Shown here in pieces: positions 9,792-19,110 of a DNA stretch of 64,000 nucleotides; positions within the stretch are counted from its first letter, which is position 1, and every line of letters begins with the position of its first letter. Under the pieces are notes generated by a model. That model made no database searches and was not told the origin of the DNA. It worked only from the letters and a program-made list of their open reading frames with translations. This stretch comes from VBDM01 sp963699535. Its GTDB lineage: Bacteria > Pseudomonadota > Gammaproteobacteria > Burkholderiales > SG8-39. Both the position numbers and the translations under genes were made by a program. The stretch is from the NCBI GenBank assembly GCA_963699535.1, contig CAVOUJ010000037.1:1-64000 (forward strand), written 5' to 3'.

Positions 9792-10662
9792 TCATCCCAC
9801 AACGAGCGCGGAATGCTCGCTCTGGCCTTCGGTGAAGCCCCTCGCCTTCATCCAGTCGTAGGCCCGGCCAAAGAGCGCCGGATCGTAGTAGTCGACGTGC
9901 TTGTACCGGACGAAGGCCTTGAGGAGCTCTTGCGGCTTCAGGGCGCCCTTCGCATGCGCCGCCACGTGGTGGGCGTACTTGTAGAAGTCCGCATTGATGA
10001 GATCGACCGCGGCGTTCTCCGCGTCGTAGTACGCCTTGCGCTGCTCGGGCGTGAGCTCGGCGGCGATCACTTCGCCGCCCCGGTAGAAAGAAGCGGCGAC
10101 GACATGCGCGCCCTCCTTGAGGCCGAGGCTGATGAACGGCTCCATCACCGTCACGGCCCGGTGCTGTCCGCTCTTGAGCCCGGCGTAGCGCATCTGCGGC
10201 AGGCCGCCGTGCTCTATCCTGACGTGCGCCGGCCCGACTGCGCTTTCGAGCATCTGCAGCGTCGTGTAGTGCGAGCCGGTAAGTTCCTGCACCACGACCG
10301 GCACGTCTGCCATGTCGCGCGGGGTCTGCAGCTTGTCGTCGAAGGTGAGGATGGCCTGGGCGGCAACCGCGGCGCGCAGGGCTGCGATCGTTGCCGCCCC
10401 GCTTGCCGCGCTCCAGACGGTCGATGCTCGCCCATTCGCAGACGTTGTAGCTGTCGGCCGAGCCGCATTCGAACAGGCTCTCCTTGAGCCGCGAGAGAAT
10501 CGGTTTCTCGGCGCTGTCCTTCTCGCGGTCGGCGTAGGTCGCCGAGAAACTCACATCGAGCCCCGCCTTGGCGAACAGGCCTTCTTCGATCCCGACGATC
10601 ACCGGCAGATCGAATACGGGATTGTTGGGGGCGATCTTCACCACAGTCATGGATTCGGGCAT
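9792..10662 (-). CDS. NMT1/THI5-like binding protein without signal peptide, frameshifted
   Basis: A periplasmic-binding-fold protein of about 289 residues, related to NMT1/THI5-like nitrate, sulfonate or thiamine-precursor receptors (IAPNNPVFDLPVIVGIEEGLFAKAG is split here as IAPNNPVFDLP and VGIEEGLF). It begins MPESMTVVKI with no hydrophobic leader, so either it is cytoplasmic or the true start is missed. The break near 10400 is cured by removing one A, which joins GGNDR to ALRAAVAAQAILTFDDK. The span is 3n+1 bases. No ABC permease or ATPase of this type is nearby. The fold assignment is good; the ligand is not known. Confidence 0.65.
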
Positions 10663-10795
10663 CTTCCTCGCTCCTTGGGTTCGGATACGGTCGTAGGGCC
10701 GACGCCGTCATCCGTTGGATCGAAGCTTCTCGCGACCAAATATACTCCACTTGGGGCAGAGATCCATGACGGGAGCCGAGCCGGCGCCTCCCCCG

Positions 10796-12064
10796 TTACG
10801 CGGCGAACGCGACATACGCGATTCCTACGCACAGCGCAGCGAACGGCAGCAGGAAGCCCAGCGCGGCGCCGTTGCCCAGCGAGCGGCCGCCCGTGAGGTA
10901 GACGAGCACCGTCTTCGCGAGGAGGTTCGAGCCCACGGCCAGCGCAATCGCCCCCGCAGCCTGGGAGACCGTCAGCGTCCCGGTCGATGTCAGCCGCAGG
11001 GCCGACAGGGTGATGGCGTCCACGTCGGTCAATCCCGACACTGCCGCCAGCGCATAGACGCCGTACGGCCCGGCGTACTCCCCGAGCCAGGCTGCGAGCA
11101 CGAGCAAGACGGCGTAGATGGCGCCGAAGCCGATCGCCGTCGTGAGGTTCGTCGGGTTGCGGTAAGCGCCCTCCTCCTCTTGCCCATTCCCCGACGCGCC
11201 GCGCCAGTGGAGCACGAGTAACGGCAGGCCGAGCAGCAGCGCGGGCGCGAGGATAGCAGCACTAGGGAGGAGCACCGCGGGCGCAACCAGCGCCACCAGC
11301 AGGATCACCCGCAGCAGCATGGTCGCGTTGGCGAGCAGAATAACCGTGAGCGCCGAGTGGTTCGAGCCGGCGCTCCCGCGCGCATTCCTGGCCGCGACCA
11401 GCGTCGCTGCCGTGCTCGATACGAGTCCCCCGAGCAGGCCAGTGACCAGCAGGCCGCCGCGCCCGAGGGTGAGCCGCCAAGCCACATAGCCCAGGAGGCT
11501 CACCCCCGAGATCAGCACCACCATGAGCCACACGTTGTACGGGCTGACCGCGGCGAGGGGCCCGCTCGAGACCAGCGGGCGATCGGGAAGCAGCGGCAGG
11601 ATCACGGCCGAGAGCACCGCGAAGCGCAGCATCGAGCGCAGGTCCTGCGGCGTGAGCTTCTGCGAGAAGCCCTCGAGCTCGGTCTTGAAGTAGAGGATCA
11701 TCGTGATCGACACCCCGACCGCCACCGCGAGCCGGCTGTGTCCGATGGCGATCAAGGCGCCCAGCGCGAATACCAGCAGCGCCGCGACGATCGTGGTGGT
11801 GCCGGAGTCGTCGGCCTTGGTCGCGGGATCCACGACGTGTGCGGCAGTGATGGCGCCGCCGACGAGCAGCATCGCAACGGCGACGATCCAGCCCGAGTTG
11901 ACCTCTTTCGCCAGCAGCGTGACGAGGCAACCCAGGATCGCAATCAGCGCGAAAGTGCGAAGCCCCGCCTTGGTGAGAGGATTGCGCTCGCGTTCCAGGC
12001 CCACGAGCAGCCCGATGCCGGCGCTCGTGGCGAGGGCGAGGATGGATTCGAGTTCGGTGCCCAT
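10796..12064 (-). CDS. MgtC/DUF4010 family membrane protein
   Basis: A 422-residue integral membrane protein. The N-terminal 130 residues form an MgtC/SapB-like domain (GLLVGLERER, then FALIAILGCL), and the rest is the DUF4010 transmembrane domain ending in TGGRSLGNGAALGFLLPF. About ten or more hydrophobic segments can be counted, with GLTDVDAITLS between two of them near residue 340. Transport or magnesium-related function is suspected for the family but not proven. It sits 25 bp downstream of the SDR gene on the same strand and is probably the last gene of an RDD-SDR-MgtC unit. Confidence 0.85.
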   Translation of the reverse strand: MGTELESILALATSAGIGLLVGLERERNPLTKAGLRTFALIAILGCLVTLLAKEVNSGWIVAVAMLLVGGAITAAHVVDPATKADDSGTTTIVAALLVFALGALIAIGHSRLAVAVGVSITMILYFKTELEGFSQKLTPQDLRSMLRFAVLSAVILPLLPDRPLVSSGPLAAVSPYNVWLMVVLISGVSLLGYVAWRLTLGRGGLLVTGLLGGLVSSTAATLVAARNARGSAGSNHSALTVILLANATMLLRVILLVALVAPAVLLPSAAILAPALLLGLPLLVLHWRGASGNGQEEEGAYRNPTNLTTAIGFGAIYAVLLVLAAWLGEYAGPYGVYALAAVSGLTDVDAITLSALRLTSTGTLTVSQAAGAIALAVGSNLLAKTVLVYLTGGRSLGNGAALGFLLPFAALCVGIAYVAFAA

Positions 12065-12089
12065 CGTCCGGTGAGGTTCTGCGCGCCCC

Positions 12090-12866
12090 CTAGTCGATCT
12101 TCGGCGCGAGCGACATCTCGCCTCCGCCGAGGATCAAGCGGTTCCACGTCGGCGTGATAACGATCTCGTTCAGGCACACGTGCGCAGGCGACTCCGCGAC
12201 AAAGCGCACCACGCGCCCGAGGTCTTCCATCTTGAGCATCTTCGCCTGGTCCTCGGGAGAAGGGGGTTTCGGCCGCGCGCGCTGCATCGGCGTCACCGTC
12301 TCTCCGGGGTGGATGACGCAGGCGCGGATGCCGTGCAGCCCTTCTTCGATGTTCAACTGGTGGGTCAACGAAGTAAGCGCCTGCTTGGAGGCGTTGTAGG
12401 CTGCTCCGCCGACGTAAGCCGGGTAGCGCGCGAACCACGAGCCGATGTTGATGACGAGGCCGTCGCGCCGCTCGCGCATCGAAGGCAGCACGGCGAGCGT
12501 GCAATAGAGCGCGCCGTTCAGGTTGCTCTCGACGACGCGGTCCCATTCGGCCGCCGCGAGGTCCTTGAAGAAACGTTTCGGGATATTCACCCCGGCGCAG
12601 TTGACGAGGATATCGACGCGGCCGTGGCGCGCGAAGATCGCGGCGCCCGCGCGAGCCACCGCGTCGCGATCGGTGATGTCGAGGACCTGGGTCTCGGCAA
12701 CGCCGCCTGCCTGCTTGATCAGGGCCTCGGTTTCGGCGAGCGCCGAGTCCCTGCGTCCCGAGACGACGACGGTCGCGCCCGAACTTGCGAGCTCGACCGC
12801 GCTAGCCTGGCCGATGCCGCTGCCGCCGCCGGTGACCCAAGCGACTTTTCCTTTCAACGCTCCCAT
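12090..12866 (-). CDS. SDR family NAD(P)-dependent oxidoreductase
   Basis: A 258-residue classical short-chain dehydrogenase. TGGGSGIG near residue 13 binds the cofactor; NCAGVN near residue 90, the serine of INIGSW and the YNASKQA Tyr/Lys pair near residue 155 complete the active site. The segment VIHPGETVTPM is the usual region after the active site. Physiological substrate is unknown. It follows the RDD gene by 19 bp and precedes the MgtC/DUF4010 gene by 25 bp on the same strand. Confidence 0.9.
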   Translation of the reverse strand: MGALKGKVAWVTGGGSGIGQASAVELASSGATVVVSGRRDSALAETEALIKQAGGVAETQVLDITDRDAVARAGAAIFARHGRVDILVNCAGVNIPKRFFKDLAAAEWDRVVESNLNGALYCTLAVLPSMRERRDGLVINIGSWFARYPAYVGGAAYNASKQALTSLTHQLNIEEGLHGIRACVIHPGETVTPMQRARPKPPSPEDQAKMLKMEDLGRVVRFVAESPAHVCLNEIVITPTWNRLILGGGEMSLAPKID

Positions 12867-12885
12867 TCTTCGGCGAGCGCAAGTT

Positions 12886-13419
12886 TCACTGCGCTGGATC
12901 TTTCTTGTCGAGAACTACGACCGTCCCGGCGAGCTTGTCGTGCCAGCCCTGCTTGCGCTTGTCGAAGGCGATCCAAAGGAATCCAAGGCACGCTGGAAGG
13001 AACGAGACGAGATAGGCGAAGAAGCGGCCCGTCAGTTGCGCTGTTGAGGGCTTCTCGAGCGTGCTCGCCTTGACGATCCTCGCTTTGACCAGCATCTTTC
13101 CCGGCGTCGCGCCGCGGAACCTCCAAAGTACGATCGTCGCAATGACCAATGCTAATTGGACTCTGATGTCGAGCAGAGCGGCAATTGCGGAATCGGGTCG
13201 ACTGAGGACATTCAGTATTCTCGCGACGTCGGCGTTCGGATCGCCCGATTGCGTCAGAATGGCCGCGAACTCTGCACTGAGCCGGTCAAGATAGCCTCCA
13301 CCGTAGAGCGCCATCATCAATGGGAACAGCACGACGACGATGACCAGGACGTCTATGAAGAACGCCAGGAGGCGCTTCCAGAATCCGACGTACTCGGGCG
13401 CGCGCTGCGTGTCGGCCAT
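12886..13419 (-). CDS. RDD family membrane protein
   Basis: A 177-residue inner-membrane protein of the RDD family. The family's Arg-Asp-Asp idea is seen as FWKRLLAFFIDVLVIVVV at residues 13-30, followed by a second hydrophobic segment near 87-97 and a third near 128-145, with the GATPGKMLVKARIV loop typical of the family between them. Function is unknown. It heads a probable three-gene unit with the SDR and MgtC/DUF4010 genes. Confidence 0.88.
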   Translation of the reverse strand: MADTQRAPEYVGFWKRLLAFFIDVLVIVVVLFPLMMALYGGGYLDRLSAEFAAILTQSGDPNADVARILNVLSRPDSAIAALLDIRVQLALVIATIVLWRFRGATPGKMLVKARIVKASTLEKPSTAQLTGRFFAYLVSFLPACLGFLWIAFDKRKQGWHDKLAGTVVVLDKKDPAQ

Positions 13420-13523
13420 GACAACCTCCGCGAGATTCGCTGCATGGTGCCCGACATTTGTGAGGCAGGCAACTGCGTCGCTATGATCCTTCAGACAATC
13501 CCGAAAGGACTAGAACCGGTTCT

Positions 13524-14006
13524 TCAGTAGTTGGTACCGACCACGCCAGGAACGACCTGCAGCCACTGCGACGGACAAGTGGCGACGTTCGGATAGTAGT
13601 CGCGGTAGTCGGGGCAGTAGTAGCGCAGGGCCGAACCGGGCTCGATGGGTGCCGGGACCGGAGTGTATACAGGAATGTATACCGGGGCGGTCACGACGAC
13701 CGTGCTCGGGTAATACGGGCGGTAACCGTAGTGGTATTGCCACCACCAGGGAAAGACGACGGCGATGGGAGGGCGATGGTGCCCGTCATGATGCCCGTGT
13801 TGTCCGCCCGGACCGTGACGAGCAGTACTCGCGCCCGTGTAGCCGGCCACTGAGCCACCCGTGTAGCCGGCCACTGAGCCACCCGTGTAGCTCGCGACGG
13901 AACGTCCCGCGCTTGCCGCATAGCTCCCGCCCCGGGCGCCTTGCGCGAGCGCGGGCTCGACATTCGCCAACAGGGCAAGTCCCACCAGGATCGCGATCCG
14001 CTTCAT
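13524..14006 (-). CDS. Secreted Tyr/Pro/His-rich protein with octapeptide repeats
   Basis: A 160-residue protein I do not recognise. MKRIAILVGLALLANVEPALA is a clear signal peptide (shown here as its boundary: cleavage after ALA near residue 21). The mature N-terminus has tandem Ser-Val-Ala-Gly-Tyr-Thr-Gly-Gly octapeptides encoded by a 24-bp DNA repeat, then a Gly/His-rich stretch (GGQHGHHDGHH) and a Tyr/Pro-rich region (YHYGYRPYYPST). Two cysteines occur near the C-terminus. It resembles small envelope or surface proteins of unknown role; the His cluster could bind metal. It stands alone, with divergent or unrelated neighbours. Confidence 0.7.
   Translation of the reverse strand: MKRIAILVGLALLANVEPALAQGARGGSYAASAGRSVASYTGGSVAGYTGGSVAGYTGASTARHGPGGQHGHHDGHHRPPIAVVFPWWWQYHYGYRPYYPSTVVVTAPVYIPVYTPVPAPIEPGSALRYYCPDYRDYYPNVATCPSQWLQVVPGVVGTNY
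13834..13905. repeat. 24-bp tandem repeat, three copies
   Basis: Two perfect 24-bp copies (13834-13857 and 13858-13881) are followed by a diverged third to about 13905. The unit is a multiple of three and encodes eight residues of the secreted protein on the minus strand, so copy-number change would keep the frame. Confidence 0.85.
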
Positions 14007-14104
14007 CTGACTCTCCTCCTGCTTCCGGGAGCAGTGGAAAAGTCTAACGCCGCGCCCCGGCCGCAGTTGACCCTCTTACAGCTTTTACACATGGTTACAC
14101 GCAT

Positions 14105-14711
14105 CTAGCACTCCGGCTCCCCCGGACGCGGCGCCGGATGCGGAACAAAGCCGAAACGCCGCGGGACATCCGCGGCGCGAACCGGAGCGATCGTCAAGGT
14201 CTTGCCGTGCAGCACGAGCCTGGTCTCAGTCCCCCGCGCAATCTCCTCGAGGAGATTCTCGACGCGCCGTCCACGTTCGTCGCGCAAGCTTTCGATCACC
14301 GCAGGTAAGTCGCGGTCGAGGAGTACGCCGATGCCGAGATCGCTCGCAAGCAGGAGCGACCCCGAGTCGTCCACAAACGCCGCGTCGATCGCGCGCGGCG
14401 CGGCACCCGAGTGCGTGAGAAAGCCACGGGCCGCATCGTCGAGCCGATAGACCCAGGGCGTGTAGTCGAGGGCGACGAACACTTTCTGCGGGCCGTTCTG
14501 AAAATACCAGCGATGCTCCGCGTCCTCCCCATAGTTGCGGCCGATAAACTCGACCACCGCGCGGTTCGAGATATGCTCGAACCCGGGCGCCCCGTCGCGC
14601 GCGGCGCGCGCCTTCACCAGCCAATTCCCGCGCCGGTCCAGAGCGCAGCCAGCCGTAGACCGAGGGCACATTCGGCCATTTTGCGATCGCGCGGATGACG
14701 ATTTCGTCCAT
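14105..14711 (-). CDS. DUF2946-like conserved protein, frameshifted
   Basis: A soluble protein of about 201 residues found widely in betaproteobacteria, recognised by its N-terminal MDEIVIRAIAKWPNVPSVYGWL and the following ALDRRGNWLVK, and by the central GRNYGEDAEHRWYFQNGPQKVFV (two pieces: IGRNYGED and WYFQNGPQKV). The function is not known. An extra C near 14645 separates the first 22 residues from the rest; removing it restores WLALDRRGNW. The span is 3n+1 bases. It is divergent from the acyl-CoA ligase gene. Confidence 0.72.
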
Positions 14712-14820
14712 GGATGCGCTGGCTGCCAGCCTTGTCGCTCGCCGGAGCGCGTGGCAGTATAGGCTCAAAGCTCGGGAGCGCGGTGCATGAAGGCCGCGAA
14801 TGGAAATGGAGGGACGAGAC

Positions 14821-16500
14821 GTGGACGCGATTTCAAGCTACCTGTCCAGGCCCTGGACCCGCTTCTACGAGAAGGGAACGCCCGCGACCGCGGAGATTCC
14901 CCTGAAATCAGTGCCACAAGCGTTCGACGAAGCCACCGAGCGCTTCGCAGGCAAGACCGCGCTCGTTTTCCACGGCCGGGCGATCGGCTACCGCGAGCTG
15001 CGCGAGTCCGTGGACCGGTTCGCCGGCGCGCTCGCGCGCCTTGGCATGAAAAAAAACGACCGGATCGCGCTCTATCTTCTGAACAGCCCGCAATTCGTCA
15101 TCGCCTACTTCGCGGCGCTCAAATGCGGCTGCGTCGTCACGCCGATCAGCCCGGTCTATACCTCGCACGAAGTGCGCTTCCAGCTCGAAAACAGCGGGGC
15201 GCGCGCCGTCGTCTGCCAGGACATCCTCTTCGAGAACATCCGCAAGTCTGGCGCCGCGCTCGATCACGTCATCGTCACCGCCATCTCGGAATACCTTCCG
15301 GCACTCAAGCGTTTCCTCGAGAGGTTCAACGGTTCGCGCGGGCCCATGCCGCACGGGCTCGAGAACGTGCACGACTTCCAGGCGCTGCTCGCGCAAGAAG
15401 GCTGCCCGCCGCAGGTGGCGATCGATCCGGCAACCGATCTCGCCGCCCTCCCTTACACCGGCGGCACCACCGGGAACCCCAAGGGGGTGATGCTCACCCA
15501 TCGCAACCTGATCGCTGCGACGGTCATCTCGCACTCGGTCTTCCCGTTCGAAGAGGACGGCAAAGAAGTCATCATGGCCTTCCTGCCGTTTTTCCACATC
15601 TTCGGCCAAGTGGTGATGATGCTGAACGGCCTCCTGAGGGGCAACGAGATCGTGCTCTTTACCACGCCGGATACCGAAGGGATTCTCGAGGCGGTGGAGA
15701 AATACCGCGTCACGCTCTTCTACGGCGTGCCGACCTTCTACGAGTACCTCAAGGACCACAAGGACACCGACAAGGTGAACTGGAAACGGCTGAAGCTGAT
15801 CCTCTCGGGCGCCGACACGCTGCACGAATCCACGGTGAAGGGCTGGAAGAACCGCACAGGAACGGATATCTGCGAGGGCTACGGACTGTCGGAAACCTGC
15901 GCGACCAGCCACATCAATCCGCACAAGCGCATGAAGACCGGCTCGTTCGGCGTGCCCGCAACCAACGTGCTCGCCGCCGTCATCTCCACGGAGACGGGGG
16001 CGGTGGTACCTCCGGGGGAAATCGGTGAGCTGATACTCGCCGGCCCCAACGTCATGCAGGGTTATTGGAACAACGCCGCCGAGACCGCCAGGGCATTCAT
16101 CGAGATCGGGGGCGTGCGCTGGTTTCGCACGGGCGACCTCGTGCGCATGGACGATGAGGGCTACTTCCACTTCCACGACCGCTGCAAGGACCTGATAAAG
16201 TTCAAGGGGCACTCGGTGTTCGCCAAGGACATCGAAGACGTGCTCTACGCGCACCCCGACGTGAAAGCGGCGGGAGTGATCGGCGTTCCCGATCCCGCCG
16301 TCGGCCAGCGCATCAAGGCGATCGTCGTGCCGCAGCCCGAAGCGCGCGGCAAGCTCACCGAGGAAGACATCGCGGCGCATTGCAGGGAACAGCTTGCCGA
16401 TTACAAGGTCCCGCACTTGATCGAGTTCCGCGGCGAGCTTCCCAAGACCGACGTCGGCAAGGTCTCGCGCCGGGAGCTGCGCGACGAACAGAGCGCGTGA
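14821..16500 (+). CDS. Acyl-CoA ligase (long-chain fatty acid type)
   Basis: An AMP-forming acyl-CoA synthetase of 559 residues from the GTG at 14821 (566 from the ATG at 14800). The GTG is preferred because GGAGGG lies 6 bases before it. The P-loop YTGGTTGNPKGVML, the EGYGLSETCA motif and the WFRTGDLVRMDDEGY/ RCKDLIKFKGH adenylation motifs are all present, as is the C-terminal GKVSRRELRD lysine. It overlaps livG by four bases (GTGA), so uptake and CoA activation appear to be co-expressed. Such ligase-liv units in this class commonly handle aromatic, dicarboxylic or fatty acids; the actual substrate is unknown. Confidence 0.9.
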   Translation: MDAISSYLSRPWTRFYEKGTPATAEIPLKSVPQAFDEATERFAGKTALVFHGRAIGYRELRESVDRFAGALARLGMKKNDRIALYLLNSPQFVIAYFAALKCGCVVTPISPVYTSHEVRFQLENSGARAVVCQDILFENIRKSGAALDHVIVTAISEYLPALKRFLERFNGSRGPMPHGLENVHDFQALLAQEGCPPQVAIDPATDLAALPYTGGTTGNPKGVMLTHRNLIAATVISHSVFPFEEDGKEVIMAFLPFFHIFGQVVMMLNGLLRGNEIVLFTTPDTEGILEAVEKYRVTLFYGVPTFYEYLKDHKDTDKVNWKRLKLILSGADTLHESTVKGWKNRTGTDICEGYGLSETCATSHINPHKRMKTGSFGVPATNVLAAVISTETGAVVPPGEIGELILAGPNVMQGYWNNAAETARAFIEIGGVRWFRTGDLVRMDDEGYFHFHDRCKDLIKFKGHSVFAKDIEDVLYAHPDVKAAGVIGVPDPAVGQRIKAIVVPQPEARGKLTEEDIAAHCREQLADYKVPHLIEFRGELPKTDVGKVSRRELRDEQSA

Positions 16501-17294
16501 GCCCTGACTTTTTTCGCGCCGAAGGACTGACCAAGCGCTTCGGCGGGCTCACCGCGGTCAACAAGATCTCGTTCGAGCTGCGGCGCGACCAGATCGTCGG
16601 CGTGATCGGGCCGAACGGCGCGGGAAAGACGACGCTGCTGCGGCTCGTCACCCGGATCCTTGCTCCGGACTCCGGCCGGATCGTCTTCAACGGGAAGGAC
16701 CTCGCGGGCCTTCGCCCCTGGGACGTGGTCAACCTCGGCATCGCCGGCACCTTCCAGAACACGCGCCCGTTCCGCCACCTGCCCATCGTCGCCAACGTCA
16801 TGGTGCCGTGCCTGAACGCACGCGCTTCGCGCCGCGGCGAATGGGTGAAGCGGGTGGAGGCGCGCGCCATGGATGCGCTGGAGTTCGTCGGCATTTCCGA
16901 CCTCGCGCTCGAGCCCGCCGCCGCCCTCTCCCAGGGGGACCTGAAGCGCCTGGAAGTCGCGCGCGCGATCGCCTCGGAGCCTGAGCTGCTCCTGCTCGAC
17001 GAGCCCTTGGGCGGCCTCAACCCGGCGGAATCGGAGCTGCTCGCCAAGTCGATCAGGCGCCTGCACAAGGGGGGGCGCTTCGGCCGGCTGCACTCCGAGG
17101 GACCCGCGGTGCTGATGATCGAGCACAAGCTCAAGGAGCTGATGGCGATCGTGGACCGCGTGATCGTCATCGACTACGGCGAGATCATCGCCGACGGCGC
17201 ACCCGCCGACGTCGTCAAGGACCCGCGCGTGATCGAAGCTTATCTCGGAACTGAGCTGGGAACCGAGCTCGCAGGATCGCATCATGCTGCTTGA
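16497..17294 (+). CDS. livG: ABC transporter ATP-binding protein LivG-type
   Basis: A 265-residue cytoplasmic ATPase of the branched-chain amino acid (HAAT) importer family. Walker A is GPNGAGKTT, the signature is LSQGDLKRLEVARA, and Walker B is ELLLLDEPLGGLNPAE, a LivG hallmark. The GTG start overlaps the ligase stop, and the end overlaps the livF start by about 11 bases, so the three genes form one translationally coupled unit. An extra segment (KGGRFGRLHSEGPA) before the H-loop is slightly longer than usual. Real substrate may be an acid fed to the ligase rather than leucine. Confidence 0.9.
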   Translation: MSPDFFRAEGLTKRFGGLTAVNKISFELRRDQIVGVIGPNGAGKTTLLRLVTRILAPDSGRIVFNGKDLAGLRPWDVVNLGIAGTFQNTRPFRHLPIVANVMVPCLNARASRRGEWVKRVEARAMDALEFVGISDLALEPAAALSQGDLKRLEVARAIASEPELLLLDEPLGGLNPAESELLAKSIRRLHKGGRFGRLHSEGPAVLMIEHKLKELMAIVDRVIVIDYGEIIADGAPADVVKDPRVIEAYLGTELGTELAGSHHAA

Positions 17295-18030
17295 GATCCG
17301 CGACCTCTCGGTCCGCTACGACAAGGCCCTGCTGCTCTCCGGAGTGTCGCTCAGAGTCGGCGAGAACGAGCTCGTCGGCCTCGTCGGCCCGAACGGCGCC
17401 GGAAAATCGACCATGCTGCGCGCGATCTCGGGCTTGGTGCAGTGGGAAGCACGCGCGAACCGCGGGGTGTTCGGCGACATCGTCGTCGAGGGCGAAGTCC
17501 TGTTTCGGGGCGAGCGCATCGACCGGCTGCCCGCGCACGAAATTCGCGGCCTCGGCCTCGTGCACTGCCCCGAGCGGCGCCGTCCGTTTCGCGAGTTGAC
17601 GGTGACCGAGAACCTGCTCGCCGGGGCATTCCTGAGCGGGAGCAAGGCCGAGATGGCGCGCGATCTCGAGCGCTGCTACAGCCTCTTCCCCGCCCTGAAA
17701 GCGCGCGGCGATCAGGTCGCCGGAACGCTCTCGGGGGGCGAGCAGCAGATGCTCGCGATCGCGCGCGCGCTCATGTTCAGGGCGAAGCTCCTGTGCATCG
17801 ACGAGCCCTCGCTCGGCCTCGCGCCGAAGATCCGCCAGAGCATGTTCGCCGCGATAAGCGAGATCCACGCAGGCGGCATCCCGGTGCTGCTGGTCGAGCA
17901 GGAGGTAAGCAAGGTCTTCGAACTCGCCGACCGGAACTACGTGCTGTCGCAGGGGCGCATCGTCGCCGAGGGAACGGGCAAGGCGCTCATGGCCGACGAG
18001 AAGCTGCGGGCGGGATACCTCGGGCTGTAG
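17284..18030 (+). CDS. livF: ABC transporter ATP-binding protein LivF-type
   Basis: A 248-residue ATPase, partner of LivG. Walker A is GPNGAGKST, the signature LSGGEQQMLAIARAL, and Walker B LLCIDEPSLGLAPKI. PERRRPFRELTVTENLL replaces the usual Q-loop region of LivF proteins. It is the last gene of the ligase-livG-livF unit and faces livM on the opposite strand with only about 30 bp between the stops. Confidence 0.92.
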   Translation: MLLEIRDLSVRYDKALLLSGVSLRVGENELVGLVGPNGAGKSTMLRAISGLVQWEARANRGVFGDIVVEGEVLFRGERIDRLPAHEIRGLGLVHCPERRRPFRELTVTENLLAGAFLSGSKAEMARDLERCYSLFPALKARGDQVAGTLSGGEQQMLAIARALMFRAKLLCIDEPSLGLAPKIRQSMFAAISEIHAGGIPVLLVEQEVSKVFELADRNYVLSQGRIVAEGTGKALMADEKLRAGYLGL

Positions 18031-18041
18031 CTTGGGGCGGA

Positions 18042-18058
18042 GGGCGGGGCGCCCGCCC
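18042..18058. terminator. Possible convergent hairpin between livF and livM
   Basis: GGGCGGG and CCCGCCC form a perfect 7-bp GC stem with a 3-base loop in the 29-bp gap between two convergent stops. There is no run of T on either side, so it may only be a weak or Rho-assisted transcription barrier. Confidence 0.3.
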
Positions 18059-18059
18059 G

Positions 18060-19110
18060 TTACCTCAGCGACGCCCCGCACAGCCGGCAGCTGTGCCGCG
18101 TGAAGGCGTTGCGGCTCTTGCAGCGCGGGCACGCCGCTTCGATCTTCTCGCGCACCCACGGCGTGAGGCCGCGCGGCATGAACAAGAGGACGAGCAGCAC
18201 GACGATCGCGAAAACGAGCAGCCGGATCTCCCTGAAGATATCGAACACCGCGAGGCAGCTCGGTGAGCGGGTACAGGAAGAACACCGCGATCACCGGCCC
18301 GTAGATCGTCGCCACGCCGCCGAATATCCCCCAGATCACCGCCTGGAAAGAAAGCGCGACCTCGAGCGACGAAGGTCCGGCGACCCGAAGGAAGTGCGCG
18401 AACAATGCGCCCGACACTCCCGCGAATGCCGCCGAGAGCGCGAACGCGAGCAGCTTGTAGCGCGTCGTGTTGATTCCCGAAGCGCGCGCGGCGAGCTCGT
18501 CCTCGCGAATCGCGTGGAAAATGAGGCCGGTGTTCGAGTCGCCGATCTTCCACATGAGGAACACGAGCGCAAGCATCACGACGACCGTGAGGTAGTAGTT
18601 GGCGATCGGCGTGACCACGATGCGCCTCAAGCCCGAGATGCCGAGCTCGCCGCCGGAAAACTCGGGAAACGCGAATAGCAACCCGATTGCGATGGGCGGA
18701 AGGGCGAGGGTGGCGAGCGACAGATACGCGCCGCGCAGGCGCAGGCAAAGGACCCCCGCCAGGAACCCAGTGACCGTCGCCGCAGCCGAGGCAGCGGGCA
18801 CCGAGAGCCAGGGCGACCAGCCGAGGCGCAGCGTGAGGAGCGCGGAAGCGTAGGCGCCGACGCCGAAGAAGAGTGCGTGGCCGAAGCTCACCTGCCCGGT
18901 GTAGCCGGCGAGCAGGTCCCAGCTCGCCGCATAGATGGCGAAGATCGCCGCCATGGTCAGGACGCGCAGGACGTACGGATCGCTCCACGCGAGCGGCAGC
19001 GCGAGGAGGAGCACGCATCCTGCGAGCACGAAGATGCGGCCCGGCAGCACCAGCACCTCGTTCCTCAGATTCGCGAGCAGCCGGCGCGGAAGCGCGAGCA
19101 ATGTTCTCAC
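18060..19110 (-). CDS. livM: Branched-chain amino acid ABC permease LivM-type with C-terminal zinc ribbon, frameshifted
   Basis: An integral membrane permease of about 349 residues. Typical LivM segments are SWDLLAGYTGQVSFGHALFFGVGAY and the EAA-like loop AIREDELAARASGIN (given here as short pieces AIREDELAAR and RYKLLAF). After the last membrane segment (LLVFAIVVLLVLLFMPRGL) it ends with CPRC, 10 residues, CRLC: a double CxxC motif like a zinc ribbon. The frame break near 18252 is cured by deleting one C, giving TELLAVFDIFREI. The span is 3n+1 bases. The GTG start overlaps the livH stop by four bases. Its ATPase partners livG/livF lie on the other strand. Confidence 0.87.
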
